DNA of 33,671 nt, from positions 1 to 33,671 of the forward strand of contig JAPLTF010000087.1 in the NCBI GenBank assembly GCA_026398275.1. Direction: 5' to 3'. Origin of the DNA: Verrucomicrobiota bacterium. Lineage in GTDB: Bacteria > Verrucomicrobiota > Verrucomicrobiia > Chthoniobacterales > Terrimicrobiaceae. The translations under genes and the position numbers were made by a program. This document shows, piece by piece, positions 14,725 through 22,757 of the stretch (position 1 is its first letter; the number at the start of each line of letters is the position of its first letter). The notes under the pieces are model-generated. The model was not told where the DNA came from, did not search any database, and was given only the letters and a program-made list of their open reading frames with translations.

Positions 14725-16109
14725 GACTTCAAGATCAACTTTCACCCGTCTGGAAGGACGAGGAAAACGCGGCATATCAGGAACCGGAGACGGCACAACC
14801 GGACTTCCGGGGACTTCCAACACCCTACGAAATAAACGAAAGAACGAAAAAAGGGGGGGCTTCTTTTGTTAATTCGTTTCTTTCGTATGCAGTAGAACCG
14901 CCGAAACTGGCGGACGTGGCTCTTTTTGGCGTGGCTGGGTCCATCGTCAAGAAGATCGAACCACACACGGAAACTCACCCGGCAGCGGTCCTGCTGCAAC
15001 TTCTGATCGGTTTCGGCAACATGATCGGACGAGGACCGCACTTTGTGACAGAATGCGATAAGCAAACAGCAAATCTGTTTTGCGTTGTAGTCGGGGAATC
15101 GTCGCGCGGGCGAAAGGGCACGTCATGGGGACACGCAAGCAGGCTCCTGAAACTGGCGGACTCAACTTGGTTTGATACCCGGATCATGGGCGGGCTGGCT
15201 TCGGGCGAGGGAGTGATTTCAGAGTTGAAGGATTCCGACGACGAGGAGAACGAACCGCCGAAAGATAAGCGTCTCCTCCTATTCGAAGGCGAGTTTGGAA
15301 GCGTGCTCCGGGTAATGCAGCGCGAGGGCTCAACCGTTTCGTCCATGCTCCGAAACGCATGGGACACCGGAACCCTCCGCAATCTGGCGAATGCTCACAG
15401 AAACAAAAAGGGTGAATCCCTACGGGCCAGCGATTGCCATATCAGCATCATCGGACATATCACCCGCGCCGAACTGTCGAAGCTCATCAGCGAGAACGAT
15501 TCCGCGAACGGGTTCGCCAACCGGATCCTCTGGGTTCATTCCGCTCGGACCAAACTCTTACCCGACGGCGGGAGCATCAAGAGCGTGAACTTCGACACGG
15601 AAATCAAAATGTTGAAGCTCGCTACTTCTCACGCAAGAACAAAAGGGGAACTGGCATGGAGCCCGGAGGCCAAGGCGTATTGGCGGCATATATACGGTGC
15701 GCTGACACAGGATCACCCCGGACGGTGGGGACAAGTCACCAGCCGGGGCGAGGCACAAGTTGTCCGATTGTCCCTCCTGTATGCGCTGCTCGACGGCGGG
15801 GAGCAAATCGGAATCGAGCATTTGAAAGCGGCGGAATCCGTCTGGAAATATTGCAGCGAATCAGCGCGATGGGCGTTCATGGAATCCAGGTTTTCCCGTC
15901 ATGCTCAAAGCATCCTCAATGCTCTGGCGCAAGGGCCGATGTCCCTTACCAGAATATCGGCGGATGTTTTCAAGGCCAACGTCCACAGGAACGAAATCGA
16001 GGAGTGTATCAGAGAGATCGAAAACGAAATCACGATCACAAAACAGCCAACAGGGGGACGGGATGCAACCGTTATCTCCCTGCGGGCTCAACAGGAGGAA
16101 CAAAAATGA
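14721..16109 (+). CDS. DUF3987-type replicative ATPase/helicase-like protein
   Basis: A protein of 462 residues from ATG 14721, overlapping the primase-like stop (ATGA). A P-loop variant is visible at 125-135 (GESSRGRKGTS), preceded by the strand NLFCVVV, and a Walker B-like strand with acids is at RLLLFEGEFGS. Segments such as SDCHISIIGHIT and SANGFANRILWVHS match the DUF3987/RepA-like family I know from plasmids and phages. The C-terminal 80 residues form a winged-helix-like tail (AQSILNALAQGPMSLTRISADVF). With the primase-like gene it should form the element's replication module. It ends in an AGGAGGA-led overlap with a 19-codon frame. Confidence 0.75.
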   Translation: MRLQDQLSPVWKDEENAAYQEPETAQPDFRGLPTPYEINERTKKGGASFVNSFLSYAVEPPKLADVALFGVAGSIVKKIEPHTETHPAAVLLQLLIGFGNMIGRGPHFVTECDKQTANLFCVVVGESSRGRKGTSWGHASRLLKLADSTWFDTRIMGGLASGEGVISELKDSDDEENEPPKDKRLLLFEGEFGSVLRVMQREGSTVSSMLRNAWDTGTLRNLANAHRNKKGESLRASDCHISIIGHITRAELSKLISENDSANGFANRILWVHSARTKLLPDGGSIKSVNFDTEIKMLKLATSHARTKGELAWSPEAKAYWRHIYGALTQDHPGRWGQVTSRGEAQVVRLSLLYALLDGGEQIGIEHLKAAESVWKYCSESARWAFMESRFSRHAQSILNALAQGPMSLTRISADVFKANVHRNEIEECIREIENEITITKQPTGGRDATVISLRAQQEEQK

Positions 16110-16165
16110 GACGGCACAAGGTGGGCAACGTTGCCATCACCAAGAAGAACGCACTTGATCATTGA
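16106..16165 (+). CDS. Possible 19-residue peptide
   Basis: The ATG overlaps the stop of the ATPase gene (ATGA) and has AGGAGGA about 8 bases upstream, the best ribosome-binding site in the operon. The product MRRHKVGNVAITKKNALDH is basic and short. It could be a real micropeptide or the stump of a truncated gene. Its end overlaps the convergent lipoprotein gene by 29 bases. Confidence 0.35.
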   Translation: MRRHKVGNVAITKKNALDH

Positions 16166-16505
16166 TGGAATTTCCCATCCAAAAATCAAACTTCTCGCCG
16201 TCGCTTGCTTTCCCGACACCCATGCCACTGATGCCCGACAAATCTCGGGCAATTATGGCGTGGCCGCTTCTGCCGTCTGAAAGCTGAAAGCTTACTGGCA
16301 GATCGGGGGATGAGTCCCACTGATTGTATGTTCCCCAGCACCGCACGCCATTGAGTGACGATGCGCGAAAGGTTCCACTGAATGGCGTTGCCGTAGCTGA
16401 TCCGAGAAACTTTTCGCCATTTGCGGACTTGGCTGCGATAGGAACCGAGATGCACCCTTGCAATGCAAACACCACAACCGCAAGAAGTGTTTGTGTATAC
16501 CTCAT
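16137..16505 (-). CDS. Small lipoprotein, candidate cargo (moron) gene
   Basis: A protein of 122 residues with a lipoprotein signal: MRYTQTLLAVVVFALQGC, C18 being the lipidated Cys. The mature part has FLGSATATPFSGTF, GVRCWGTYNQ, LSDGRSGHAIIARDLSGISGMGVGKASDGEKFDFWMG. This Gly-rich, all-beta pattern with a SDGRSG loop is one I have seen in small envelope proteins of diverse bacteria, with no known function. It is the only exported product of the element and is transcribed against the replication operon. That is the usual position of a cargo gene expressed in the integrated state, for example for surface change or exclusion, which is speculation here. Confidence 0.65.
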   Translation of the reverse strand: MRYTQTLLAVVVFALQGCISVPIAAKSANGEKFLGSATATPFSGTFRASSLNGVRCWGTYNQWDSSPDLPVSFQLSDGRSGHAIIARDLSGISGMGVGKASDGEKFDFWMGNSINDQVRSSW

Positions 16506-16630
16506 CTCGTTACGGAAAGGGTTGACTGGGGGCTTCTCATGGATGGGGTTTTATCTCCCCCGGAGCGGATGGGCAACGCGGAATATCCCGCCTTTTTCGG
16601 GACTGCGTTCACGATTTGCATAAAAAGTAT
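16506..16630. other. Spacer upstream of the lipoprotein gene
   Basis: This stretch of 125 bases between two minus-strand genes has no convincing ORF. It should hold the lipoprotein promoter. No strong -35/-10 pair or terminator was seen. Confidence 0.3.
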
Positions 16631-16972
16631 TCACCCCCAAGGGTTTGAACTGAGCAGCCCCAAGGCATCCATCATCCCGAAATGCTTTCGCTTCTCTTCC
16701 GGCGACATAGGCACGGCGGAGGGCTCGCCATGTGTGCCAGCCGGAAACCGTTGATCCCATCCAAGCTCGGCGGCAAGGGCGGCTTGTCGCTTCGCGGCAG
16801 ACTTGCGGGCAATCCCCTTCCAAGCGGCTTCAAGCCCTTTACGGCTTCGGGCCTTCATTGCTTCCGTTGGAGGGCGGCGCGGACCAAGCACGCGCACCCG
16901 CTGCCAGTTCTTCATGGCGGCTTCCCTATCCTTCCAGAAACCAATCTGTCCCTTGGGAATATCGCAACTCAT
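16631..16972 (-). CDS. Basic hypothetical protein of the element
   Basis: A protein of 113 residues from ATG 16972. The first 45 residues are Trp/Lys/Arg-rich (GFWKDREAAMKNWQRVRVLGPRRPP), followed by an Ala/Arg-rich helix (EAAWKGIARKSAAKRQAALAAELGW) and a Pro-rich tail with a short helix (MSPEEKRKHFGMMDALGLL). There are no cysteines beyond C3, no signal and no membrane segment. I do not recognise it. A perfect 8-bp-arm palindrome covers its start codon, suggesting an operator there. It could be a DNA-binding regulator of the element, but there is no motif to prove this. A later start at M20 is possible. Confidence 0.45.
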   Translation of the reverse strand: MSCDIPKGQIGFWKDREAAMKNWQRVRVLGPRRPPTEAMKARSRKGLEAAWKGIARKSAAKRQAALAAELGWDQRFPAGTHGEPSAVPMSPEEKRKHFGMMDALGLLSSNPWG

Positions 16973-16999
16973 GCGAAGCAGCTTCGCAACTCACGCGAA
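16962..16999. promoter_or_regulatory. Repeat/palindrome cluster at the start of the 113-residue gene
   Basis: Two 16-base direct repeats, TCGCAACTCATGCGAA (16962-16977) and TCGCAACTCACGCGAA (16984-16999), lie 22 bases apart, two helical turns. Between and across them runs the palindrome TGCGAAGC-A-GCTTCGCA (16972-16988), which covers the start codon of the minus-strand gene. This is a plausible repressor or recombination-accessory binding site. Confidence 0.5.
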
Positions 17000-17143
17000 C
17001 AATCACAAGATTTTTGATGTTCTGGAAAACCAAGATCACACTGAGCGAGACGAAATTTTCGCACGCTTCCGGCAATCTTTCGTCACAATTCAGGCGCGAG
17101 CGTCTCCCGAAAAGCCAGAAAATCAAGGGGGGGGCCTTGCCGT

Positions 17144-17175
17144 AAAAGTGGCAAGCAACTGGCAAACCACAAAAT
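17144..17175. repeat. Integrase arm-type site, right copy
   Basis: AAAAGTGGCAAGCAACTGG continues into CAAACCACAAAAT. It is nearly identical to 11109-11139 and in the same orientation. It lies 37 bases from attR, as expected for an arm site of a lambda-type integrase. A diverged third copy is outside the element at 10847-10878. Confidence 0.6.
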
Positions 17176-17212
17176 ATTTTCACTCCTCGTTTTCCTTTGT
17201 AACTCCCTCATG

Positions 17213-17263
17213 ATGAGGGAGAGCCGAAGGCGGGGATCGAACCCGCGACCTATTGTTTACGAA
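17213..17263. repeat. attR within tRNA-Thr
   Basis: This exact 51-base match to attL covers the tRNA from the discriminator base to the anticodon loop (42 bases) plus 9 bases beyond the 3' end. The identity ends at tRNA position 32, so strand exchange probably occurs in or near the anticodon stem-loop. The element supplies a perfect 3' half, keeping the tRNA whole. Confidence 0.9.
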
Positions 17264-17293
17264 ACAATTGCTCTACCACTGAGCTACTTCGGC
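17222..17293 (-). tRNA. tRNA-Thr (anticodon CGT)
   Basis: A 72-base cloverleaf on the minus strand. The acceptor stem GCCGAAG/CTTCGGC is perfect and the D-arm is GCTC-AGTGGTA-GAGC. The anticodon arm is ATTGT-TTCGTAA-ACAAT, with anticodon CGT at 17259-17261. The T-arm is GCGGG-TTCGATC-CCCGC with discriminator T. CCA is not encoded. It reads ACG codons. The gene is intact although it is the element's integration target. Confidence 0.95.
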
Positions 17294-17406
17294 GGAGAGA
17301 ACGGATATTACTGCCATAATGGAGTGCTGCTGCAAATGCAAAAGTCGGAGATCTTCATTTGGGGTCCGGGCTCAGTATTTCGGGATAAAATTGCCAGCGG
17401 TCATAT

Positions 17407-18411
17407 TTATGGCACGCCCCCTGCTGACTGATTATTCAAAGGGATCTTCCTGGGAGCGGCAGCGGAATGATCCGCTGACCCGTGCAGGATGTGCAGGGTG
17501 ATCTCCGGCGGACAGTTGAGCCTGGCGGCAACCCCGCAGCTTCCAGTTCCGGGCGAGGTGTAGCCCTGGAGCCGTCCGTGCCGCCATGCGCCGCGGACAA
17601 ACTGCCGGTCGACCTTGCACGGCAGAACCAACGGGATCCCGCCTGGCAGGCAGAGCTGTCCGCCGTGCGTGTGCCCGCTCAACTGGAGGTCGAATCCGAA
17701 CGGCTCCGCTTCGGCATAGATTTCCGGGCTGTGGGAAAGCAGGATCATGCAGGCATCCGGCGGCGCGGCCGCACTCACCTTTTCAAGGTCGTGGGTTTTG
17801 TAAAAATGCGGGTCATCGATGCCGGCGATCCAGAGTTTCTGACCGTGGCGCTCGATGGTTGCCATCTCGTTCAGCAGCATGGGAAGGCCGGCGGATTCCA
17901 GCGAGGGAACCATCTCGATAAAGTCGTGGTTTCCAAGAATTCCCCAACGCTGCGGAGCGAGCGCCCGGATCACCCGCCCGGTCTCGCGAAGGCAGGGCTG
18001 GTAGTCGCCGTCGGTTTTGTTTCTGAAATCCCCGGTGACGACGGCGGCATCGTGTGCGACCGAGCGCACCTGGCGTTCGATGACTGGCGTCAGCGCAGCG
18101 TCGAGATCGAGGTGAAGATCGGTCAGGTGCAGCAGTCGGAATCCTTCGAAGGCCACCGGCAGATGCGGCAGGGTCCACTCGCGCGTCGTGAGCCTCACAT
18201 TCAAAAAATTCCGCCGGGTGAGGAGCCCGAGTCCGGTCACCGCCAGGCCGAAGGAGACGAGAGAATCCAACGGAATATACCGTTCCAATCGAAAGATCCC
18301 CTCCCCCTGGTGCAGAAGGTGGGCCGTTTTCCTGGCCTGCTGCATCAGCCTCTCGGCCAGGAGCTTCCGCCCCATTCTTGCCTCCAAGGCGGGATAATCG
18401 GAATTCTCCAT
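17407..18411 (-). CDS. Calcineurin-like metallophosphoesterase
   Basis: A protein of 334 residues. The start is set at ATG 18411 (MENSDYPAL) with GCAGGGA upstream, because the longer frame reads through a hairpin-rich repeat region. A short hydrophobic segment (DSLVSFGLAVTGLGLL) around residue 55 probably anchors it to the inner membrane. Metallophosphoesterase motifs follow in order: LHLTDLHLD, VVTGDF (Asp), LGNHDF (Asn-His), LLSHSPE (His) and SGHTHGGQ (His-x-His). This resembles the YkuE/YaeI branch of membrane-associated phosphodiesterases, some of which act on UDP-diacylglucosamine. The substrate here is not certain. Canonical motif II is GD-x-x, here GDFRNK. Confidence 0.85.
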   Translation of the reverse strand: MENSDYPALEARMGRKLLAERLMQQARKTAHLLHQGEGIFRLERYIPLDSLVSFGLAVTGLGLLTRRNFLNVRLTTREWTLPHLPVAFEGFRLLHLTDLHLDLDAALTPVIERQVRSVAHDAAVVTGDFRNKTDGDYQPCLRETGRVIRALAPQRWGILGNHDFIEMVPSLESAGLPMLLNEMATIERHGQKLWIAGIDDPHFYKTHDLEKVSAAAPPDACMILLSHSPEIYAEAEPFGFDLQLSGHTHGGQLCLPGGIPLVLPCKVDRQFVRGAWRHGRLQGYTSPGTGSCGVAARLNCPPEITLHILHGSADHSAAAPRKIPLNNQSAGGVP

Positions 18412-18754
18412 TCCCTGCAGCCCGCCTGCTAGTGCAGTCCGCCCAACGGATTGCGGGTTATGTTGTGGAGGCAGCCGACGCGGAGCGGAGACAGCTTGCC
18501 GCAGGCAATCCGTAGGGCGAGCGCAGCGAGGCAATTGTGCCAACCGCCAGTCGATTTTCCCCAGACCCTTGGCCCATGGGTCCCTACAACAAGCCCTGTC
18601 GCGCAATGTGGAGAATATGTCATCTGCTTGGCGGTTTGCCCTGGAGCGGTTTAATTAACGTTGCAGCCACGGCTCTCTGTCGCCGTGACTCTGCTGCGCC
18701 TCGACAGGGCGAGGCGGCTGCAACGATGTCCACGATCATGACTTAAACAGTGCC
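18412..18754. repeat. Gene-free stretch with hairpin-forming sequences
   Basis: This stretch of 343 bases has no believable gene. It holds a long-range stem CGGATTGC (18447-18454)/GCAATCCG (18505-18512) enclosing a GC-rich segment, GAGCGCAGCGAG-type words (18519-18530) typical of dispersed intergenic repeats, and a 67-base three-way-junction structure (18659-18725). It separates the metallophosphoesterase start from the stop of the glgC-linked lipoprotein. Confidence 0.5.
18659..18725. repeat. Three-way-junction palindromic element
   Basis: The outer stem CGTTGCAGCC/GGCTGCAACG has 10 perfect bp. Inside are two hairpins: ACGGC/GCCGT (loop 18674-18681) and GCCTCG/CGAGGC (loop 18704-18709). The stems are perfect and occupy nearly the whole 67 bases. 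This could be a short mobile palindromic repeat, a structured RNA or a transcript-end structure. It lies 29 bases past the 3' end of the lipoprotein gene (stop at 18755, minus strand). Confidence 0.55.
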
Positions 18755-19393
18755 TTAATGGGACAGGCTGCGTAACAGCTTCCGGTTCGGGTCTTTCGTG
18801 CTGTCCGCATCCCAAATCATCAGCCCCATGTCATTGCGCAGCGGCTTGAAGGCCGGATCGCTTCCGTCAGTGCTCCAGAAGACCTCCTCGACGCGGGACC
18901 ATGCGACGCTCGGGGCCCCCTCGTAAAGCGTCAGATCCTTGAGCTTGCTGCGGACCTCTTTGCGTAGTTCAAAGCTGGTTGCGGAGGGTGCGGAGTCCAG
19001 CTTCAGACCGCGCGCCCTCGCATGGTTCTGATCGAGCAGCTGGACCTGCGCGAAAACATGCGCCCCGGTCGGAATGTCACCGGGGCTCGTCAGGCAGCGC
19101 AGGGACAGGAAGAGGGTGCCGCCCACCCTGGAGGGCCATGCCTCGAATTCATACCGCTTGACCTCGCGCGGCTTTTTTCCCGGCACCGCAAGCTGAACCG
19201 CGTAGTGGTCGGCATTGATCGGCGTCACCAGCGCGCGGGAGACGCGCCCCTTGTCATCCTTCGATTCCCAGACCCCCAACAGCCAGGTGTTGATGTCCTT
19301 GGTCGGACCGCCGGTCAGCGGATGATCGAAATAGCAACCGGCGAGCGTCAGAACGAAAAAAGCGGCCGGGACAAGACGAGCGAAAAATTTCAT
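18755..19393 (-). CDS. Lipoprotein of unknown function in an operon with glgC
   Basis: A protein of 212 residues from ATG 19393 (MKFFARLVPAAFFVLTLAGC); a start 6 codons earlier is possible. The lipobox LAGC is clear, so the mature protein is lipid-anchored. The mature domain has LLGVWESKDDKGRVSRALVTPI and ADHYAVQLAVPGKKPREVKRYEFEAW, a beta-rich pattern like small barrel lipoproteins, and ends with a polar C-terminus. I recognise no specific family. Its start lies only 8 bases after the glgC stop, so the two are probably co-transcribed. A link with glycogen metabolism is not obvious. Confidence 0.7.
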   Translation of the reverse strand: MKFFARLVPAAFFVLTLAGCYFDHPLTGGPTKDINTWLLGVWESKDDKGRVSRALVTPINADHYAVQLAVPGKKPREVKRYEFEAWPSRVGGTLFLSLRCLTSPGDIPTGAHVFAQVQLLDQNHARARGLKLDSAPSATSFELRKEVRSKLKDLTLYEGAPSVAWSRVEEVFWSTDGSDPAFKPLRNDMGLMIWDADSTKDPNRKLLRSLSH

Positions 19394-19401
19394 GCCCACC
19401 G

Positions 19402-20697
19402 CTATATCCAAGTTCCGTCCTTAATGACACTGTTTTTCGGCACGACGACGATCCCGTCACGGATGTAGTAGCCGTCCCCGTCGAGGTCCTGGGATTTTCC
19501 CTCCGGGCTGATGACGACGTGGCTTCCGATCCGCGCATTCTTGTCGATGATCGCGCCGTTGATGACGCAATCCCTCCCGATGCCGATCGCGGGAACCCCC
19601 GCGTCGGGCTTGTGAACTTGCGCCTCGTAGAAGTCGGCTCCCATCATGATCGTGTTTTTCAGCGTCGATCCGGACTGGATGATGCTCCGGATCCCCAGGA
19701 TGCACCGCTCGATGGTGGCGTCCCCGATGATGCAGCCGTCCGAGATCATGGCGCTGGTGACTTTCGCCGAGTTGATCGTGCTGGCCGGCAGGAAGAGCGG
19801 CTGAGTGAACACCGGCGACCCCGGCTCAAAAAAGCTATACTGCGGGTTGGCGTCGACGAGGTTGAGGTTGGCCTCAAAAAATGCGTCGATCGTCCCGATG
19901 TCCTCCCAGTATCCCTGAAAAATAAACGCCATCACCTTGTATTGGCTGATCGCGGCGGGGATGATGTTTTTCCCGAAATCCACGTAGTCGTTGTCGAGGC
20001 ACGCCTCGAGAACCGAGCGCTTGAAAATGTAGATCCCCATCGAGGCCTGATACAGGTCGGCATCTGCGGGCTGCCCGATCTTTTTCAGCAGGTCGGGAGG
20101 AACGCGCAGCCCGTCGAGCACCTCGGGATCTTTGGGCTTTTCCACAAACCGTTCGATCCGACGGTTTTCGTCCGTGAGCATGATGCCGAACCCGGTCGCC
20201 GGGTCGCGGGCCACGGGGATCGTCGCGATCGTCAGGTCGGCTCCTGTCTCCACGTGCTGGCGCAGCATGTCGCGGTAGTCCATCCGGTAGAGCTGGTCCC
20301 CGCTCAGGATCACGTAATATTCATACGGATGCTCGAGGAAATACCGCATGTTCTGCCGCACGGCATCCGCGGTCCCCTGATACCACCGCGAGCCTTCGGG
20401 GGTTTGCTGGGCCGCGAGGATCTCGACGAAGCTCGGCGTGAAATCATCGAACTTGTAGCTCGAGTTGATATGCCGGTGGAGCGACGTGCTGTTGAATTGG
20501 GTGAGGATGTAAATCCCGCGGAGGCCGGAATTCAGGCAGTTGCTGATCGGAATATCCACCAGGCGATATTTCCCGCCGAGCGGAACCGCCGGCTTCGACC
20601 GCTCTTTCGTGAGGGGAAAAAGCCGCGTTCCCGCTCCTCCACCCATGATGATGGCGAGCGTCTTGGCTGTCGGCAGGGCATTCAACGGAAGACTCAT
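19402..20697 (-). CDS. glgC: Glucose-1-phosphate adenylyltransferase (ADP-glucose pyrophosphorylase)
   Basis: A protein of 431 residues from ATG 20697 (MSLPLNALPTAKTLAIIMGGG). It has the nucleotide-binding GGGAGTRLFPLTKERSKPAVPLGGKYRLVDIPISNC, the catalytic-site region LSGDQLYRMDY, the sugar-binding FVEKPKD, GIYIF and YWEDIGT. A left-handed beta-helix C-terminus follows (SDGCIIGDATIERCILGIRS, GIGRDCVINGAIIDKNARIG). It makes ADP-glucose for glycogen synthesis and is normally allosterically controlled; effector specificity cannot be judged here. It is divergent from glmS with 55 bases between the start codons, so the two sugar-nucleotide pathways share one promoter region. Confidence 0.95.
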   Translation of the reverse strand: MSLPLNALPTAKTLAIIMGGGAGTRLFPLTKERSKPAVPLGGKYRLVDIPISNCLNSGLRGIYILTQFNSTSLHRHINSSYKFDDFTPSFVEILAAQQTPEGSRWYQGTADAVRQNMRYFLEHPYEYYVILSGDQLYRMDYRDMLRQHVETGADLTIATIPVARDPATGFGIMLTDENRRIERFVEKPKDPEVLDGLRVPPDLLKKIGQPADADLYQASMGIYIFKRSVLEACLDNDYVDFGKNIIPAAISQYKVMAFIFQGYWEDIGTIDAFFEANLNLVDANPQYSFFEPGSPVFTQPLFLPASTINSAKVTSAMISDGCIIGDATIERCILGIRSIIQSGSTLKNTIMMGADFYEAQVHKPDAGVPAIGIGRDCVINGAIIDKNARIGSHVVISPEGKSQDLDGDGYYIRDGIVVVPKNSVIKDGTWI

Positions 20698-20752
20698 AGA
20701 GGGAAATGCATCTTGCCCATCGGACCACAAATTGTCACGGTTCAAAATCTTT

Positions 20753-22600
<1,848 letters not shown>

Positions 22601-22735
22601 TCCCGAAACAGCAAAACTCCTCGTTGAACATCTGCTGGAGGGAATGCGGGGCATCGAATCCCGCGGGCTGGTGGCGGGCGGGGAGTTCCGCTTTCGCATC
22701 GCCGCTTTCCGCTCTGGATTGACTCTTTTCTCGAC

Positions 22736-22757
22736 ATGGTGTTCATTTGAACACCAT
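22736..22757. promoter_or_regulatory. LexA-type operator (SOS box) at the start of the polymerase fusion
   Basis: A 22-base palindrome with perfect 10-bp arms (ATGGTGTTCA/TGAACACCAT) around TT contains TGTTC-ATTT-GAACA (22740-22753). TGTTC-N4-GAACA is the LexA motif I recall for Verrucomicrobiota. It overlaps a likely promoter: TTGACT at 22719-22724, with the -10 position 17 bases on, inside the palindrome. It ends at the ATG (22756). Binding would block transcription until DNA damage. Confidence 0.8.

Larger units (their letters stand above)
10916..17263. mobile_element. 6.3-kb integrative element in tRNA-Thr
   Basis: The element is bounded by perfect 51-bp direct repeats (10916-10966 and 17213-17263). 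The right repeat is the 3' part of an intact tRNA-Thr gene plus 9 bases downstream of it. Inside are a tyrosine integrase next to attL, an excisionase-like HTH gene, primase-like and DUF3987-type replication genes, a lipoprotein and small genes. Capsid, terminase, relaxase and secretion genes are absent. The layout fits a replicative integrative plasmid or a phage satellite that depends on a helper. Most plus-strand genes are coupled by ATGA overlaps. Confidence 0.85.

Noticed and set aside
20698-20752. glmS ribozyme/riboswitch upstream of glmS
   Set aside because: Only 55 bases separate glgC and glmS, too short for the ribozyme, and no core motif is visible.
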